The notes: generated by a model not told the origin, from the letters alone. Numbered from the stretch's first letter, positions 9,272 through 18,809 are shown. The stretch is 64,000 nt of DNA from Halorubrum alkaliphilum (GCF_017873815.1 NZ_JAGGKQ010000006.1:62001-126000), one strand, 5' to 3'. Numbers and translations: made by a program.

Positions 9272-11013
9272 TCGCGATGGGGGTGAAACAGGCCGGCGAC
9301 GGACTCGCGACCGCGATGCGGCTCTCGGAGGAGATACTCGACTCCTACGAGAAGCTCGACATCTCGAAGCGCCAGTACGTCGGCTACGTCCTCGCCCCGG
9401 CTATCGTCGTGTTCCTGCTCACCGTTGCCGGCCTGTTCGTGCTCCCGCTTCCCTTGGAGGCGCGGATCCCGATCCCGATGTTCGGCGTGCTCACGCTGGT
9501 CTCGGCGATCATATACCCCAAGATCTACCTCAGCAGCGTCGAGAACCGCATCGACAACCAGCTCCACCTGGTGATGACACATATGACCGTGTTGTCGACG
9601 ACGAACATCGACCGAATGGAGGTGTTCCGGACGCTGGCAAAGGAGGAGGAGTACGGCCTCGCCGCCGAGGAGATCGGCCGCGTCGTCAGCCTCGTCGACA
9701 CGTGGAACCAGAGCCTCGACGACGCCTGCCGTCGCCGAGCGAAGGAGGTCCCGTCGGACGCGATGGCCGACTTCTTCGACCGGCTCGGCTACACGCTCGG
9801 GGCGGGCCAGTCGCTGGAGGACTTCCTCGTTTCCGAGCAGGACGTAATGCTCGCCAAGTACGAGACGCTGTACGAGTCCTCGCTGTCGAACTTGGAGGTG
9901 ATGAAGGACCTGTACATGTCGATGATCCTCTCGATGACGTTCGCGCTGGTGTTCGCGATCGTGCTCCCGATCTTAACCGGAAACGATCCGACGGCGACGG
10001 TCGCGGCCGTCATCGTGTTGTTCGTCTTCGTCCAGCTCGGCTTTTACGCGATGATCCGCGCGACATCACCGTACGACCCGGTCTGGTATCACCCCGACGA
10101 GCGTGCCCCCGGCGACCTGAAACTGTGGGCGTCGCTCGGGATCGGAGCGGGACTCTCCTTTCTCCTCATCGGGTTCACGGCCGCCGGCATGTTCGGGTAC
10201 GGCCCGGGGCTGCCGGGACTCCTCTGGTTCATCGACGACGTCAGGCTCCCGCTGTACCTCGCGGTACCCATCACCCCGCTTTTCATCACGGGTGTGGTCC
10301 TTCGACAGGAGGAGCAGGCCATCTCCGCTCGGGACCGGGAGTTTCCCTCGTTCGTTCGCGCGCTCGGCGCGACCGAGAGCGCGAAGCAGTCGACGACGAC
10401 GGACGTGTTGACGACGCTCCGTGACAAGGACTTCGGGGCGCTCTCTCCGGCGATCACGCGACTGTACCGCCGACTCAACATGCGGATCAGCACCGAGGGG
10501 GCGTGGCGGTCGTTCAGCCGTGACACTCGGTCGTATCTCATCCAGAAGTTCTCCGAGATGTACCTCGTCGGCCGGCGGATGGGTGGCGACCCACAGATGC
10601 TCGGCGAGCTGATATCGGAGAACATGAACGCCGCGAACCAGCTGCGCGAGCAACGCCGGCAGGCGGCCGTCACGTTCATCGGGCTGCTGTACGGGATCAC
10701 GGCGGCGGCGACGTTCGCCTTCTTCATCGGACTGGAGATCGTCGCCATTCTCGCGGAGCTGACGGCCGACTTCGAGCTCGACCAGATGGACATCGGCCAG
10801 ATCGTCTACCCCGGCGCGTACGACATCCCGCTCATCGAGTACCTCCTGTTGACGGTCGTGTTGTTCAACGCCGCGCTCTCCTCACAGATGATCCGGAAGA
10901 TCGACGGCGGCAACCCGGCGAACGGCTACATCCACTTCGTCCTCCTGACGTGGCTGGGGGCCGTGACCGCCATCGCGACTCGGACGCTGGTGAACGCGAT
11001 CCTCTCGATTTGA
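9268..11013 (+). CDS. arlJ: Archaellum membrane platform protein ArlJ (FlaJ)
   Basis: A polytopic membrane protein of 581 residues (from GTG at 9268) or 578 (from ATG at 9277). It carries two TadC/GspF-type domains, as in the ArlJ/FlaJ family. ArlJ is the membrane core around which ArlI turns. Hydrophobic clusters are visible near the N-terminus (residues about 38-95), in the middle (two groups) and as four segments in the last 120 residues. It is the last gene of the archaellum block. Confidence 0.94.
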   Translation: MIAMGVKQAGDGLATAMRLSEEILDSYEKLDISKRQYVGYVLAPAIVVFLLTVAGLFVLPLPLEARIPIPMFGVLTLVSAIIYPKIYLSSVENRIDNQLHLVMTHMTVLSTTNIDRMEVFRTLAKEEEYGLAAEEIGRVVSLVDTWNQSLDDACRRRAKEVPSDAMADFFDRLGYTLGAGQSLEDFLVSEQDVMLAKYETLYESSLSNLEVMKDLYMSMILSMTFALVFAIVLPILTGNDPTATVAAVIVLFVFVQLGFYAMIRATSPYDPVWYHPDERAPGDLKLWASLGIGAGLSFLLIGFTAAGMFGYGPGLPGLLWFIDDVRLPLYLAVPITPLFITGVVLRQEEQAISARDREFPSFVRALGATESAKQSTTTDVLTTLRDKDFGALSPAITRLYRRLNMRISTEGAWRSFSRDTRSYLIQKFSEMYLVGRRMGGDPQMLGELISENMNAANQLREQRRQAAVTFIGLLYGITAAATFAFFIGLEIVAILAELTADFELDQMDIGQIVYPGAYDIPLIEYLLLTVVLFNAALSSQMIRKIDGGNPANGYIHFVLLTWLGAVTAIATRTLVNAILSI

Positions 11014-11044
11014 GGTCGGATCGGACGCGCCACCCGCGTCCGGC

Positions 11045-11053
11045 AGATTTTAA
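11045..11053 (+). promoter_or_regulatory. TATA-like box for htpX
   Basis: AT-rich ATTTTAAC lies about 26-33 bases before the ATG at 11078, the spacing of haloarchaeal leaderless promoters. It separates htpX transcription from the archaellum block. Confidence 0.5.
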
Positions 11054-11077
11054 CGCGCAGAACCGCTATCGTTGAGT

Positions 11078-11947
11078 ATGCAATGGGACACGGATTGGGG
11101 GCTTCGTGGGCGGATGGCGTTCACGATGTTCCTCCTGTTCGCCCTCTACCTCGTGTTCGTCGGGTTCATCACCCTTTATTTCAGCAACAGTCTCTTCCCG
11201 CTGATCATGCTCGGCGGGTTCGCGATCGCCCAGTACTTCTTCAGCGATAAGCTCGCGCTCCGAAGCATGGGTGCCCGGGAGGTCGACCCCGATGAGTACC
11301 CCGAGTTACACAGAATGGTCGAACGTCTCAGCCAGCAGGCCGACCTGCCGAAGCCGGCGGTCGCCGTCGCCGACACGCAGGTCCCAAACGCGTTCGCGAC
11401 CGGCCGGAACAAAAAGAACGCCACGGTCGCGGTGACCACCGGACTCCTGCGTACGCTCGATGACGACGAGCTTGAGGGCGTCGTCGCCCACGAGCTCGCG
11501 CACGTCAAGAACCGGGACGTGATGGTGATGACCATCGCGTCGTTCCTCTCGACCATCGCCTTCTTCATCGTGCGGTGGGGCTGGCTGCTCGGCGGCAACA
11601 ACCGGCAGGGTGCGCCCGTCATCGTCGCCATTCTGGTGTCGTTGCTGGTGTGGATCGTCTCGTTCCTGCTGATCCGCGCGCTCTCGCGGTACCGCGAGTA
11701 CTCCGCGGACCGCGGTGCGGCGCAGATCACCGGGAAACCCGGGGCGCTCGCATCCGCGCTGATGAGCATCAACAGCGGGATGGAGCGCGTTCCGGAGGAG
11801 GACATGCGCGAGAGCGCCGAGATGAACGCGTTCTTCATCTTCCCCATCTCGAAGGGATTCATCGGCCGGATCGCCTCGACGCACCCGCCCTCGGAGAAGC
11901 GGATCGAGCGCCTCCGCGAGATGGAACGCGAGATGGAGACGGCCTAA
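11078..11947 (+). CDS. htpX: Zinc metalloprotease HtpX family
   Basis: A 289-residue membrane protease of peptidase family M48. It has two N-terminal membrane segments, a zinc site HELAH at residues 138-142, two further hydrophobic segments after it, and the downstream YREYSADR motif that supplies the third ligand. HtpX degrades misfolded membrane proteins. I chose the ATG at 11078 rather than the in-frame TTG at 11072 because a TATA-like box sits about 27 bases before it. The gene ends just before repeat copy A, after a possible T-run terminator. Confidence 0.93.
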   Translation: MQWDTDWGLRGRMAFTMFLLFALYLVFVGFITLYFSNSLFPLIMLGGFAIAQYFFSDKLALRSMGAREVDPDEYPELHRMVERLSQQADLPKPAVAVADTQVPNAFATGRNKKNATVAVTTGLLRTLDDDELEGVVAHELAHVKNRDVMVMTIASFLSTIAFFIVRWGWLLGGNNRQGAPVIVAILVSLLVWIVSFLLIRALSRYREYSADRGAAQITGKPGALASALMSINSGMERVPEEDMRESAEMNAFFIFPISKGFIGRIASTHPPSEKRIERLREMEREMETA

Positions 11948-11989
11948 GTCGGATCGGGTTATAAACGATCGCGGTCAGTCCTGATTTGA

Positions 11990-11999
11990 ACGTTTTTTC
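11990..11999 (+). terminator. T-rich tract after htpX
   Basis: CGTTTTTTCC occurs about 45 bases after the htpX stop. Archaeal transcription often ends at such T-runs without a hairpin. Position is suggestive only. Confidence 0.35.
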
Positions 12000-12014
12000 C
12001 GCTGAGCCGCACGG

Positions 12015-12381
12015 TTCCCTTATAAATCGGAGGGCAGGATGCTTCCCAAGTCCCAGCCGCTCATTTATAAATCGCTGATAGAGGCTCTTCGGTGAACACC
12101 TCCCAAAGCCCCAGTCGTGAGGGCGGCGCACGTTCGCTGCGGTCCTCACTCGGTCGCAGGCTCCCTCGTTGCGGTCCTTGCGTCACCTGCGCCGCCCTCA
12201 CGACTGCCCCTTTGAGTCCCACCCCGCACAGCAACCGCACCTCACGCCTCCCCAACCTCGTCAGGGGCGGTCGCCGGAACCGCTCGGCGACCGCCCCTGA
12301 CTCCCTCGCGCCGTCGGTTTGCGCCCTTAAAAGGGCGCAAACCGGGACGCGCCAACCGCATCGTTCCTTTATAAATGAACG
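12015..12381 (+). repeat. Modular intergenic repeat, copy A
   Basis: The roughly 500 bases between htpX and the next gene hold no credible gene but are highly structured. In order: two TATA-like TTATAAATCG boxes (12020 and 12065); the module CTCCCAAAGCCCCAG; a perfect 19-bp inverted repeat (12112-12130 and 12188-12206) enclosing a 57-base segment; a conserved core beginning CCCCTTTGAGTCCCACC (about 12207-12260); a perfect 16-bp-stem hairpin (12261-12276/12285-12300); a second perfect hairpin of 12 bp (12316-12327/12332-12343); and CGTTC-TTTATAAAT-GAACG at the right end. The same core recurs at 45065-45124 and, reversed, at 48747-48811. No transposase is encoded. Confidence 0.85.
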
Positions 12382-12447
12382 TCGCTGCCGGCGGTTCGCC
12401 GGTTCCCGCCTCGCCGGATCCGTCCGTCTGACGTGGTTTTTAATTCG

Positions 12448-12780
12448 ATGGGGGCCCACGGTCGTCGTGTGAGCGTCGTCGTCGCAGTGAAACCCTCCGC
12501 GCGGAAGCGCAACGCGAAGGTGGGGCGGCTCGTCTTCGAGGACGGCTCCCGCCATCCCTTCGAGAGCCGTGCGGCCGCCGAGCGCTGGGCCGACGACCTC
12601 TCGACCGGTGACGGTCACGTGTGGGTCGCCAGCGCACACCCCCGCGACGACGACGAGGCCGACCTCTATTTAGTCTCCCGCGCGACGAACGCCAAGTTGG
12701 AAGCGGCCTACGACAAGCGTCGGCGTCGCCTCCGCGGGAATCCCGAATCCGAACAGGAGTCGCTCGGCGGCCGGCTCTGA
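12448..12780 (+). CDS. Small conserved protein, function unknown
   Basis: A 110-residue basic/acidic mixed protein with no transmembrane segment. The body begins SVVVAVKPSARKRNAKVGRLVF and contains FEDGSRHPFESRAAAERWADD, which reads as a compact alpha/beta domain with normal haloarchaeal codon use. The real start may be the in-frame GTG at 12469, because a TTTTTAATT box at 12437-12445 lies about 27 bases before it, which would put the ATG at 12448 upstream of the transcript. I do not recognise the family with certainty. It is convergent with the haemoglobin gene. Confidence 0.7.
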   Translation: MGAHGRRVSVVVAVKPSARKRNAKVGRLVFEDGSRHPFESRAAAERWADDLSTGDGHVWVASAHPRDDDEADLYLVSRATNAKLEAAYDKRRRRLRGNPESEQESLGGRL

Positions 12781-12791
12781 GGACGACACAC

Positions 12792-13154
12792 TCACGCCTC
12801 GACGATCTCGTCGCGGAACCCCTCGACCGCCTCCATCACCGCCTCCCGGTCCGCCTCGTCCACCTCGAACTCGCGGAGTGCGTCGTCGAGGTGGCCCGCA
12901 ACGACGTCGAACTCCTCGTCGGAGATGCCGAGTCCCTCGTGAGCTTCCCCCATCTCCTCGCCCTCGTACTGCATCGGTCCCCCGGTCACGGCGCTCAGGA
13001 ACTTCGTCTGGTGGGAGCGCTGTTCGGCCATGTCGACATCGTCGAAGAACTCCGCGACGCGCTCGTCCGCGAGGACGCGATCGTAGAACTCGTTGACCAC
13101 CGCACCGACCGCGGGCTCGCCGCCGAGTCGTTCGTACAGCGTCGCCTCTGACAT
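12792..13154 (-). CDS. Group I truncated haemoglobin
   Basis: A 120-residue 2/2 haemoglobin starting MSEATLYERLGG, the usual family opening. Visible heme-pocket features are F23/Y24 in NEFYDRV (helix B), the distal region RSHQTKFL, the GGP turn, and the proximal H72 in EAHEGLGI. Such proteins bind oxygen or nitric oxide. A 7-bp inverted repeat, CATACCG/CGGTATG (13152-13158 and 13175-13181), spans the start codon and the expected core promoter and may be an operator. Confidence 0.93.
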   Translation of the reverse strand: MSEATLYERLGGEPAVGAVVNEFYDRVLADERVAEFFDDVDMAEQRSHQTKFLSAVTGGPMQYEGEEMGEAHEGLGISDEEFDVVAGHLDDALREFEVDEADREAVMEAVEGFRDEIVEA

Positions 13155-13181
13155 ACCGTATGCTCATCAGGGCGCGGTATG
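13152..13181 (-). promoter_or_regulatory. Inverted repeat across the haemoglobin promoter
   Basis: CATACCG and CGGTATG are separated by 16 bases. One arm contains the start codon of the haemoglobin gene, the other overlaps where the TATA box of a leaderless promoter would lie. This is a possible repressor site; it could also be chance. Confidence 0.35.
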
Positions 13182-13216
13182 GTTCTTTCCCCACACGAGT
13201 GCGGTCGCGGGTCGTC

Positions 13217-13438
13217 TCACGTCCCTGACCGGATCCGACGCGCCAGCGCGACGAGGCCGATGACCGCGAGTAGAAGCCACGAGCCGACGATGACCACGGC
13301 GACGAGCGGGACGACTCTGCCACGGCCGGGGGCCTCCGCGAGGAGGCCGACCCGTTCGGCACCGACGAGGAGAACGGTCGCGGCGACGGCGAATCCCAAC
13401 CGAACGAGAATCCCCCGAATCGTGTCGCTATCGGGCAT
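13217..13438 (-). CDS. Small two-helix membrane protein
   Basis: A 73-residue protein with two predicted membrane helices: ILVRLGFAVAATVLLVGAE (residues about 10-28) and LVAVVIVGSWLLLAVIGLVA (about 45-64). It ends in a basic tail ARRIRSGT, suggesting a cytosolic C-terminus. No functional motif is visible. It sits between the haemoglobin gene and tRNA-Ser on the same strand. The coding call rests on the hydrophobic pattern and clean ATG start. Confidence 0.65.
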   Translation of the reverse strand: MPDSDTIRGILVRLGFAVAATVLLVGAERVGLLAEAPGRGRVVPLVAVVIVGSWLLLAVIGLVALARRIRSGT

Positions 13439-13449
13439 GAAGAGTGGAG

Positions 13450-13534
13450 CGCCGAGGCGGAGATTTGAACTCCGGTGTCCGAATGGACAGTAGATTTCGA
13501 ATCTACCGCCTTGGCCAGGCTAGGCTACCTCGGC
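13450..13534 (-). tRNA. tRNA-Ser (anticodon CGA)
   Basis: Reading the minus strand, an 85-base class II tRNA folds cleanly. The acceptor stem is GCCGAGG/CCTCGGC with discriminator G. The anticodon stem-loop GTAGATTCGAAATCTAC presents CGA, reading UCG serine codons. The variable arm TGTCCATTCGGACA is long, as in serine tRNAs, and the T arm contains GGAGTTCAAATCTCC. No CCA is encoded and no intron is visible. Confidence 0.95.
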
Positions 13535-13643
13535 TCGTCTCCGGATTGGCGGGTTCGGATGTTATGGGTTTCGATCGTCGATCGGGTGGCGGTACGACGG
13601 CACCGCCGGCAACGCTTTTCGGTCCGGCCGTCGTGGGCCGTGT

Positions 13644-14606
13644 ATGGACGTCCCCGACGCTGCGGACACCTGTCGCCGCGCCATCGATGAGGTCGGATCC
13701 GCGGTCGTCGCCGACCGGGAGTTCCTCGAACGCGTCACGCTCGGGATCCTCGCTCGCGGCCACGTGCTCTTAGAGGACGTGCCCGGCACCGGAAAGACCC
13801 TCTCCGCGCGCTCGTTCGCGACCGCGCTGGGACTGGAGTTCTCCCGGATCCAGTTCACGCCGGACCTCCTCCCGAGCGACGTCACCGGCACGAACGTGTT
13901 CGACGAGGGCGACGGCTCCTTTTCGTTTTCGCCGGGACCGATCTTCGCGAACGTCGTGCTCGCCGACGAGATCAACCGCGCGCCGCCGAAGACGCAGGCC
14001 GCCCTGCTCGAAGCGATGGAGGAGGGACAGGTCACCGTCGACGGCGAGACACACGACCTCCCGGACCCCTTCTACGTCATCGCGACGCAGAACCCAGTCG
14101 AGAGCGAGGGAGCGTTCCCGCTTCCCGAGGCCCAACTCGACCGGTTCATGGTGAAGACGTCGCTCGGGTATCCCGACGAGGCGGGAGAGATCGAGATCCT
14201 CCGTCGCCGAGCCGGCCGGACCGACCGGAGCCCGGCCGTCGAGCGCGTGCTCGACGCCGAGGCGGTGGCCGAGCTTCGTAGCGTTCCGGAGACGGTCCGC
14301 GTCGACGACGACCTGCTCGGCTACATGGCGTCGCTCGCGCGGGCGACCCGCGAGGACCGCCGGGTCGAGGCCGGGGTCTCTCCCCGCGGCACACAGCGGC
14401 TGTTCGAGGCCGCTCGCGCCGCCGCGACGCTCGCCGGTCGGTCGTTCGTTACGCCCGACGACGTGAAACGCGTCGCGGAGCCGACGCTGGCTCATCGGCT
14501 GGTGATGACGCCGGACGCGACCGTCAACGACGTGGACGAACGCGACGTGATCCGCGACGTGCTCGATCGGATCGCGGTGCCGACGGTGGACCCGCCCGAG
14601 GCCTGA
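13644..14606 (+). CDS. MoxR-family AAA+ ATPase
   Basis: A 320-residue AAA+ protein. Walker A is VPGTGKT (about 46-52), Walker B is VVLADEINRAPP with D108/E109, and sensor region IATQNPVESEGAFPLPEAQLDRF is diagnostic of MoxR. MoxR ATPases act as chaperones that activate or insert cofactors in client proteins, usually encoded beside them with a DUF58/VWA protein. Here no DUF58 or VWA partner is adjacent; the neighbour, pyrE, is convergent. So this appears to be an orphan MoxR. Confidence 0.92.
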   Translation: MDVPDAADTCRRAIDEVGSAVVADREFLERVTLGILARGHVLLEDVPGTGKTLSARSFATALGLEFSRIQFTPDLLPSDVTGTNVFDEGDGSFSFSPGPIFANVVLADEINRAPPKTQAALLEAMEEGQVTVDGETHDLPDPFYVIATQNPVESEGAFPLPEAQLDRFMVKTSLGYPDEAGEIEILRRRAGRTDRSPAVERVLDAEAVAELRSVPETVRVDDDLLGYMASLARATREDRRVEAGVSPRGTQRLFEAARAAATLAGRSFVTPDDVKRVAEPTLAHRLVMTPDATVNDVDERDVIRDVLDRIAVPTVDPPEA

Positions 14607-14608
14607 CG

Positions 14609-15160
14609 TTACGACTCTCTGTCTCGATCGGCGAGCAGCTCCGACGCCGTGAGCAGCGACTCCAACTCGACGTCGTGATCGGCTAACAGCTCGGTTGCCC
14701 CCTCCTCGCGGTCGACGACGACGAGGACGCGGTCGACGACCGCACCCGCCTCTCGGAGCGCGTCGACTGCGTCGACGGCGGACTGGCCGGTCGTGGCGAT
14801 GTCCTCCAACACGACGACCTGCTCGCCGTCCGCCAGTCGCCCCTCGATCCGGTTGCCGGTGCCGTACTCCTTGGCCTGCTTTCGCGCGATCACGTACGGT
14901 CGGCCGAGCCGGTCGGCGGTCACCGCGACTAACGGGACCGCGCCGAGCGCAACGCCCGCGAGTTTCGCGTCCGGTTCCGCCAGCCGGTCGGCGAACGCGT
15001 CGGCGACCAGTCCGAGACAGTCGGGGTCGGTCTCGAAGCGGTATTTGTCGACGTAGTAGTCGCTCGTGCCGCCGTGTGAGAGTTCGAACTCGCCGAACCG
15101 CACCGCGTCCGCCGCCCGCAACGCGGCGATCAGGTCGGCCCGTCGCTCGTCGTCTATCAT
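14609..15160 (-). CDS. pyrE: Orotate phosphoribosyltransferase
   Basis: A 183-residue enzyme that joins orotate to PRPP to make orotidine monophosphate in pyrimidine synthesis. The PRPP-binding loop is [18 protein letters not shown]; the [18 protein letters not shown] region and [15 protein letters not shown] loop are typical of PyrE. I chose the ATG at 15160 ([10 protein letters not shown]), not the longer open frame. Homologues begin there, and the box GGTAATAAAC at 15182-15191 lies about 27 bases before it. It converges with moxR, leaving two bases between stops. Confidence 0.95.
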   Translation of the reverse strand: MIDDERRADLIAALRAADAVRFGEFELSHGGTSDYYVDKYRFETDPDCLGLVADAFADRLAEPDAKLAGVALGAVPLVAVTADRLGRPYVIARKQAKEYGTGNRIEGRLADGEQVVVLEDIATTGQSAVDAVDALREAGAVVDRVLVVVDREEGATELLADHDVELESLLTASELLADRDRES

Positions 15161-15181
15161 GTCCGAACGGGGTCGTGGCGC

Positions 15182-15191
15182 GGTAATAAAC
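15182..15191 (-). promoter_or_regulatory. TATA-like box for pyrE
   Basis: Minus-strand GTTTATTACC, centred about 27 bases before the ATG at 15160, supports a leaderless pyrE transcript. Confidence 0.5.
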
Positions 15192-15249
15192 CGGTCGGAA
15201 CGGTCGCGACGGAGCGGCGGGAGCCGAGGCGGAACCGGTGTCGTTCCCG

Positions 15250-18200
15250 TCAGTCCCGGGTCGGGGGATCCGCGGCCGGGAGCCGGAGCCGGACGGTCGT
15301 CCCCTCGCCGTCGATCCCGGGCTCGAACCCGACCGTCCCGCCGTACGCCTCGACGACCCACGCGACGATCCACAGGCCGATCCCGGAGTTGTGTTTGAGC
15401 TGGGAGATCTCCGCGTCGCCCGAGACCACCTCGCGGATCTCCGTCGGGATCCCCGGCCCGTCGTCGGCGACGCGCACCGTTACCGCCCCGCGGACCGGGT
15501 CGTGTTCCGCGGTGATCGACACTCGGGGGGCGTCCCCCCTCGCGTGAACGATCGCGTTCTCGACGAGGTGATCGAGCACCCGGTCGAACCGGTCGTCCAC
15601 ACGGACCGTGACCGATTCGGGGACGGACACGTCGATCCGCGCGTCGGGGTGGTCCTCGGCGTACCGTGCCGCAACGGACTCCACAGCCGGTCGAACGGGG
15701 ACCGGTCCGGGTCGCTCGTTCGATCCCTGCTCGACGATCTCCTTGATCTCTCGTGCGCCATCCCCCAGTCCGGAGAGTCGCTTTGCCGTCGTCTCGATCC
15801 GATCGGCGTAGTCGGCGATCGTCTCGTCGTCGGTCCGGTCGGCGATCTCGCTCGCAAACCCGAACACGACGTTTAATTCGTTTCGGAGGTTGTGCCTGAG
15901 GATCCGGTTGACGACGCTCAGGTAGCGCTCGCGGTGTTTCCGGTCCGTGATGTCGGTGTAGATACCGAACGCGTACGTCTCGTCGGGCGCCTCATAGGTG
16001 AACCCACGGAAGAGGAACTCGCGGGGACCGTCGACCGTTCGCCGCCGGATCTCGTCGGTGACGTACCCCTCCTCACGGACGCGCCGATCGATCGAGGCCT
16101 CGCCCGTGGTTGAGCCGTCAGTCGGTGAGCCGTCAGTCGGTGAACCGTCAGTCGGTGAACCGTCAGTCGTTGACTTATCGGGGTCGAGACTGTCGTATCG
16201 GAGGTCAAGATCGCCGATCGGTCGTCCCCGAAGCGCGGCTTCGTCGTAGCCGAACTGCGACTCGAACGCGGGGTTGACGGACTGGATCGTCGTATCGTCC
16301 GCCCCGTGAACGACCTCGATGACCGGATCGGGGAGTCGTTCGAACAATCGGTTGAACCGACCGCGCTCGCGGGTGAGCTCGGTCCGGGTTCGGTACAGGT
16401 CGGTCGTGTCGACGAGCGATCCGACGACCTCGCCGGATCCGTCGTCCAGCAGCGATAGCCGGAGTTCCCCTCGCCGTCGCCCGTCGCCTTCCCCGTGGTC
16501 TCGAACCGTCCCGTTTACGGGGTGTTCATCGCTGAGTCCCCCGTTTCCGACGGCTCGTCTCTCGACAGTCACGTCGATCGCGAGCGTCTCGGCACCTCCG
16601 TGCTCCCCGTTACGCCCGAGCGACGTGATCGCCTCGTCGACCGTGTGTGTCCCGCCCTCCCCGGTCGAGAGGGCGTCGTGTGTGTCCGGGTCCGACAGCT
16701 GGCCCCCGAGCGACTGCCCGATGAGCGTTTCGCGGTCGACGCCGAGCCACGCCGCGAACGGGGCCGTGGCGTACGTCACGATCCCGTCCGAGTCGAGCAC
16801 GCACACCATGTCGTCGACGTTCTCCAGTGCCGACTCGTAGGTGTGAAGCCGACGCTGTCTGTCGACCCGGTCGAACGCGGCGGTCGCGGTCGTCGCCAGC
16901 AGCTTCACGACCGAGAGGTCGTCCTCGTCGAACGCGTCCGTCTCCGGTGACCCGACCGAGAACACGCCGTGGGTCCCGAGCGGGACCGCGATCACGGATC
17001 GGACCTCTCCGTAGTCCCGGCCGTCGTCCCGCTCGGTGACGTCCGGGCTGACGACGTGCTCGCCGGTTTCGAGCGCTTCACCCGAGGTGTCAGCCCCGAT
17101 CGGCCGCGGCCCCCACTCTCCGAGCTGATCCGCCGCCTCGTCGCTCCACGTCACGACCTCCAGCGTCCCCGCGTCCTCGTCGTACAGCTCGACGCCGTTG
17201 GTCTGATACCCGAGCACGTCCCTCGCGGCACCGACCAGTTGCGTTGCGACCTCCTCGGCGTCCTCGGCGCGCTGGAGTCGCTCGGCCGTCCCGAGCAGCT
17301 GCTCCAACCGCTCCTCACGACGTTTTCGGTCCGTAACGTCGGTGAAGAAGACGGAGAGACCGTCTTCGGAGGGGTACGCCCGGACGTTGGTCCAGAGGTC
17401 GAGCGGCTCGTAGTGATCCTCGAAGCTGACCGGCTCCTGTGTCGTCATCGCCTTCCGATAGGCGGACTCGTACTGCTGCCCGAGGGCGTCGGGGAACTCG
17501 CTCCAGACGTGTGTCCCCACGAGGGCGTCCGCGTCGCGATCCAGCAGCGCGGCCGCCTTCTCGTTCACGTAAGTGAACTTCCAGTCGTCATTGAGCGCAA
17601 AAAACGCGTCGTCGATCCGTTCGAGCGTGTTCTCCAACCGCGTCGTCGCTGCCTCCCGTCTGTCCCGTGCCTGTTGGCGCTCGAACTCCTGACCGAGCCA
17701 CTCGGCGAGCAGCTCGACGAACAGCCGCTCGTCGTCCGTGAACGAGCGGTCACGCGTCTCCTCGTCGGCGAAACACAGCGTTCCGAGAATTTCACCCTCG
17801 GCCACGACTCGCCCGCCGATGTACGTCTCCAGCCCGAATAGCTCGTAGGCCGGGTCGTCGCTCCAGCCGTCCTCTTCCGGGTTCGTGAACGCCGTCGTTC
17901 CGCCGTCCTCGATCGTCCGGCGGCAGTACGTCGTCTCCAGCCCGACGGTGCCGTCGGGACTGACCATGTCCGCGTCGATGAACGACTGAAACAGCTCGTC
18001 GGCACCGAGCTGTTGGGTGACCTCGAACCGGTCCGCCTCGATCCGCGAGGTAAATCCGATCGTCAGATCGAGGCGCTCGCGGCCGATCTCGAGGAGCCGA
18101 TCGATCTTCGTCTCGATGTCGGTCGACCGGTCCGCGGTGGCGCGGAGAAACCGTTCGAGGAACTCGTCGTTGGTGTTCCGGCCCGTGGTCCGCTCGTCAC

Positions 18201-18576
18201 CCGTAGGGGGGTCGACCCGCCCGACTCGATCGGCAAGCGTCTCGCCGTCGGCTGCCAACCGCCGTCCGGAGACGTACGTGGCGTCGTGTCGTCCGGCGTC
18301 GTTCGCGGCGTCGACGTCGTCGTCGACGGTGTACGTGAGCACCGACGCGTCCGGGAACCGCTCGCGAACCCGCCGGAGCCGGGCCGTTCGTGCGGTCTCG
18401 TCCGTCACACCGCCGTCGTCCAAGCGGACCACGACGAGGTCGCGCTCGCCACCCGCGTCCTCCGGGCTCCCCGGGGCCTCGGAGACGTCGGCGATCGTTC
18501 GCGTCCCGTCGGGGAGCTCGCCCCACGGCTCGTCGACCGGGGTTCCGACGTGTACCGGTCGACCCTCAGTGTCCAT
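15250..18576 (-). CDS. Multi-PAS/GAF sensor histidine kinase (1108 aa)
   Basis: A large soluble sensor kinase without membrane segments. Approximate order: degenerate receiver-like region (1-105), GAF (150-300), PAS (305-420), GAF (420-570), PAS (575-740), PAS (745-890), then dimerisation/phospho-acceptor helix with H in [13 protein letters not shown], and ATPase domain with N box [15 protein letters not shown] and GIGLWIVAW. Its input could be a small molecule, redox state or light; no canonical LOV cysteine motif is visible. A five-residue repeat TDGSP occurs four times between PAS domains (DNA 16111-16170). No response regulator gene is adjacent, so the partner is unknown. Confidence 0.9.
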   Translation of the reverse strand: MDTEGRPVHVGTPVDEPWGELPDGTRTIADVSEAPGSPEDAGGERDLVVVRLDDGGVTDETARTARLRRVRERFPDASVLTYTVDDDVDAANDAGRHDATYVSGRRLAADGETLADRVGRVDPPTGDERTTGRNTNDEFLERFLRATADRSTDIETKIDRLLEIGRERLDLTIGFTSRIEADRFEVTQQLGADELFQSFIDADMVSPDGTVGLETTYCRRTIEDGGTTAFTNPEEDGWSDDPAYELFGLETYIGGRVVAEGEILGTLCFADEETRDRSFTDDERLFVELLAEWLGQEFERQQARDRREAATTRLENTLERIDDAFFALNDDWKFTYVNEKAAALLDRDADALVGTHVWSEFPDALGQQYESAYRKAMTTQEPVSFEDHYEPLDLWTNVRAYPSEDGLSVFFTDVTDRKRREERLEQLLGTAERLQRAEDAEEVATQLVGAARDVLGYQTNGVELYDEDAGTLEVVTWSDEAADQLGEWGPRPIGADTSGEALETGEHVVSPDVTERDDGRDYGEVRSVIAVPLGTHGVFSVGSPETDAFDEDDLSVVKLLATTATAAFDRVDRQRRLHTYESALENVDDMVCVLDSDGIVTYATAPFAAWLGVDRETLIGQSLGGQLSDPDTHDALSTGEGGTHTVDEAITSLGRNGEHGGAETLAIDVTVERRAVGNGGLSDEHPVNGTVRDHGEGDGRRRGELRLSLLDDGSGEVVGSLVDTTDLYRTRTELTRERGRFNRLFERLPDPVIEVVHGADDTTIQSVNPAFESQFGYDEAALRGRPIGDLDLRYDSLDPDKSTTDGSPTDGSPTDGSPTDGSTTGEASIDRRVREEGYVTDEIRRRTVDGPREFLFRGFTYEAPDETYAFGIYTDITDRKHRERYLSVVNRILRHNLRNELNVVFGFASEIADRTDDETIADYADRIETTAKRLSGLGDGAREIKEIVEQGSNERPGPVPVRPAVESVAARYAEDHPDARIDVSVPESVTVRVDDRFDRVLDHLVENAIVHARGDAPRVSITAEHDPVRGAVTVRVADDGPGIPTEIREVVSGDAEISQLKHNSGIGLWIVAWVVEAYGGTVGFEPGIDGEGTTVRLRLPAADPPTRD
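16111..16170 (-). repeat. 15-bp coding tandem repeat (TDGSP)x4
   Basis: Four consecutive 15-base units of the type TGAGCCGTCAGTCGG encode a Thr/Asp/Gly/Ser/Pro linker inside the histidine kinase. The third and fourth units differ by one or two bases. The length is in frame, so expansion or contraction would change only linker length. Confidence 0.9.
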
Positions 18577-18809
18577 CCCTCACCCCCCGACGATCCCGTC
18601 CGAGACCGGTCGATCCGTGGCGCGGAAGCGACCCGTCCACGGATCCACAGGAGGGTCGATCGGTCGTTTCGAGCACGACCCGTAGTTCCGTCACCGAGAT
18701 AATAACCGTTTCCCGCGAATAGTCAGATCCGATATTCGGATCCGGTCGTTCGGGGAGCTCTTCGACAGTCGATCGATTCGTCCGTCCGGTGGGATCGATA
18801 CGTCCCGTG
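18577..18809. other. Intergenic region between kinase and KDG kinase
   Basis: This 233-base gap holds no gene. It contains an AT-rich GATAATAACC (about 18697-18706) and a perfect 6-bp inverted repeat GATCCG-ATATT-CGGATC (18726-18742). It must contain the promoter for the minus-strand histidine kinase. Confidence 0.5.

Noticed and set aside
12261-12343. Two perfect hairpins considered as intrinsic terminators
   Set aside because: They have no T-tract after them and belong to the repeat family, where other copies hold different palindromes at the same place.
12061-12639. 192-residue minus-strand frame across repeat copy A
   Set aside because: It translates palindromes and the repeat core, then antisense to the next gene; low-complexity, Arg-rich sequence. 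Such frames often get annotated as hypothetical proteins but are part of the repeat.
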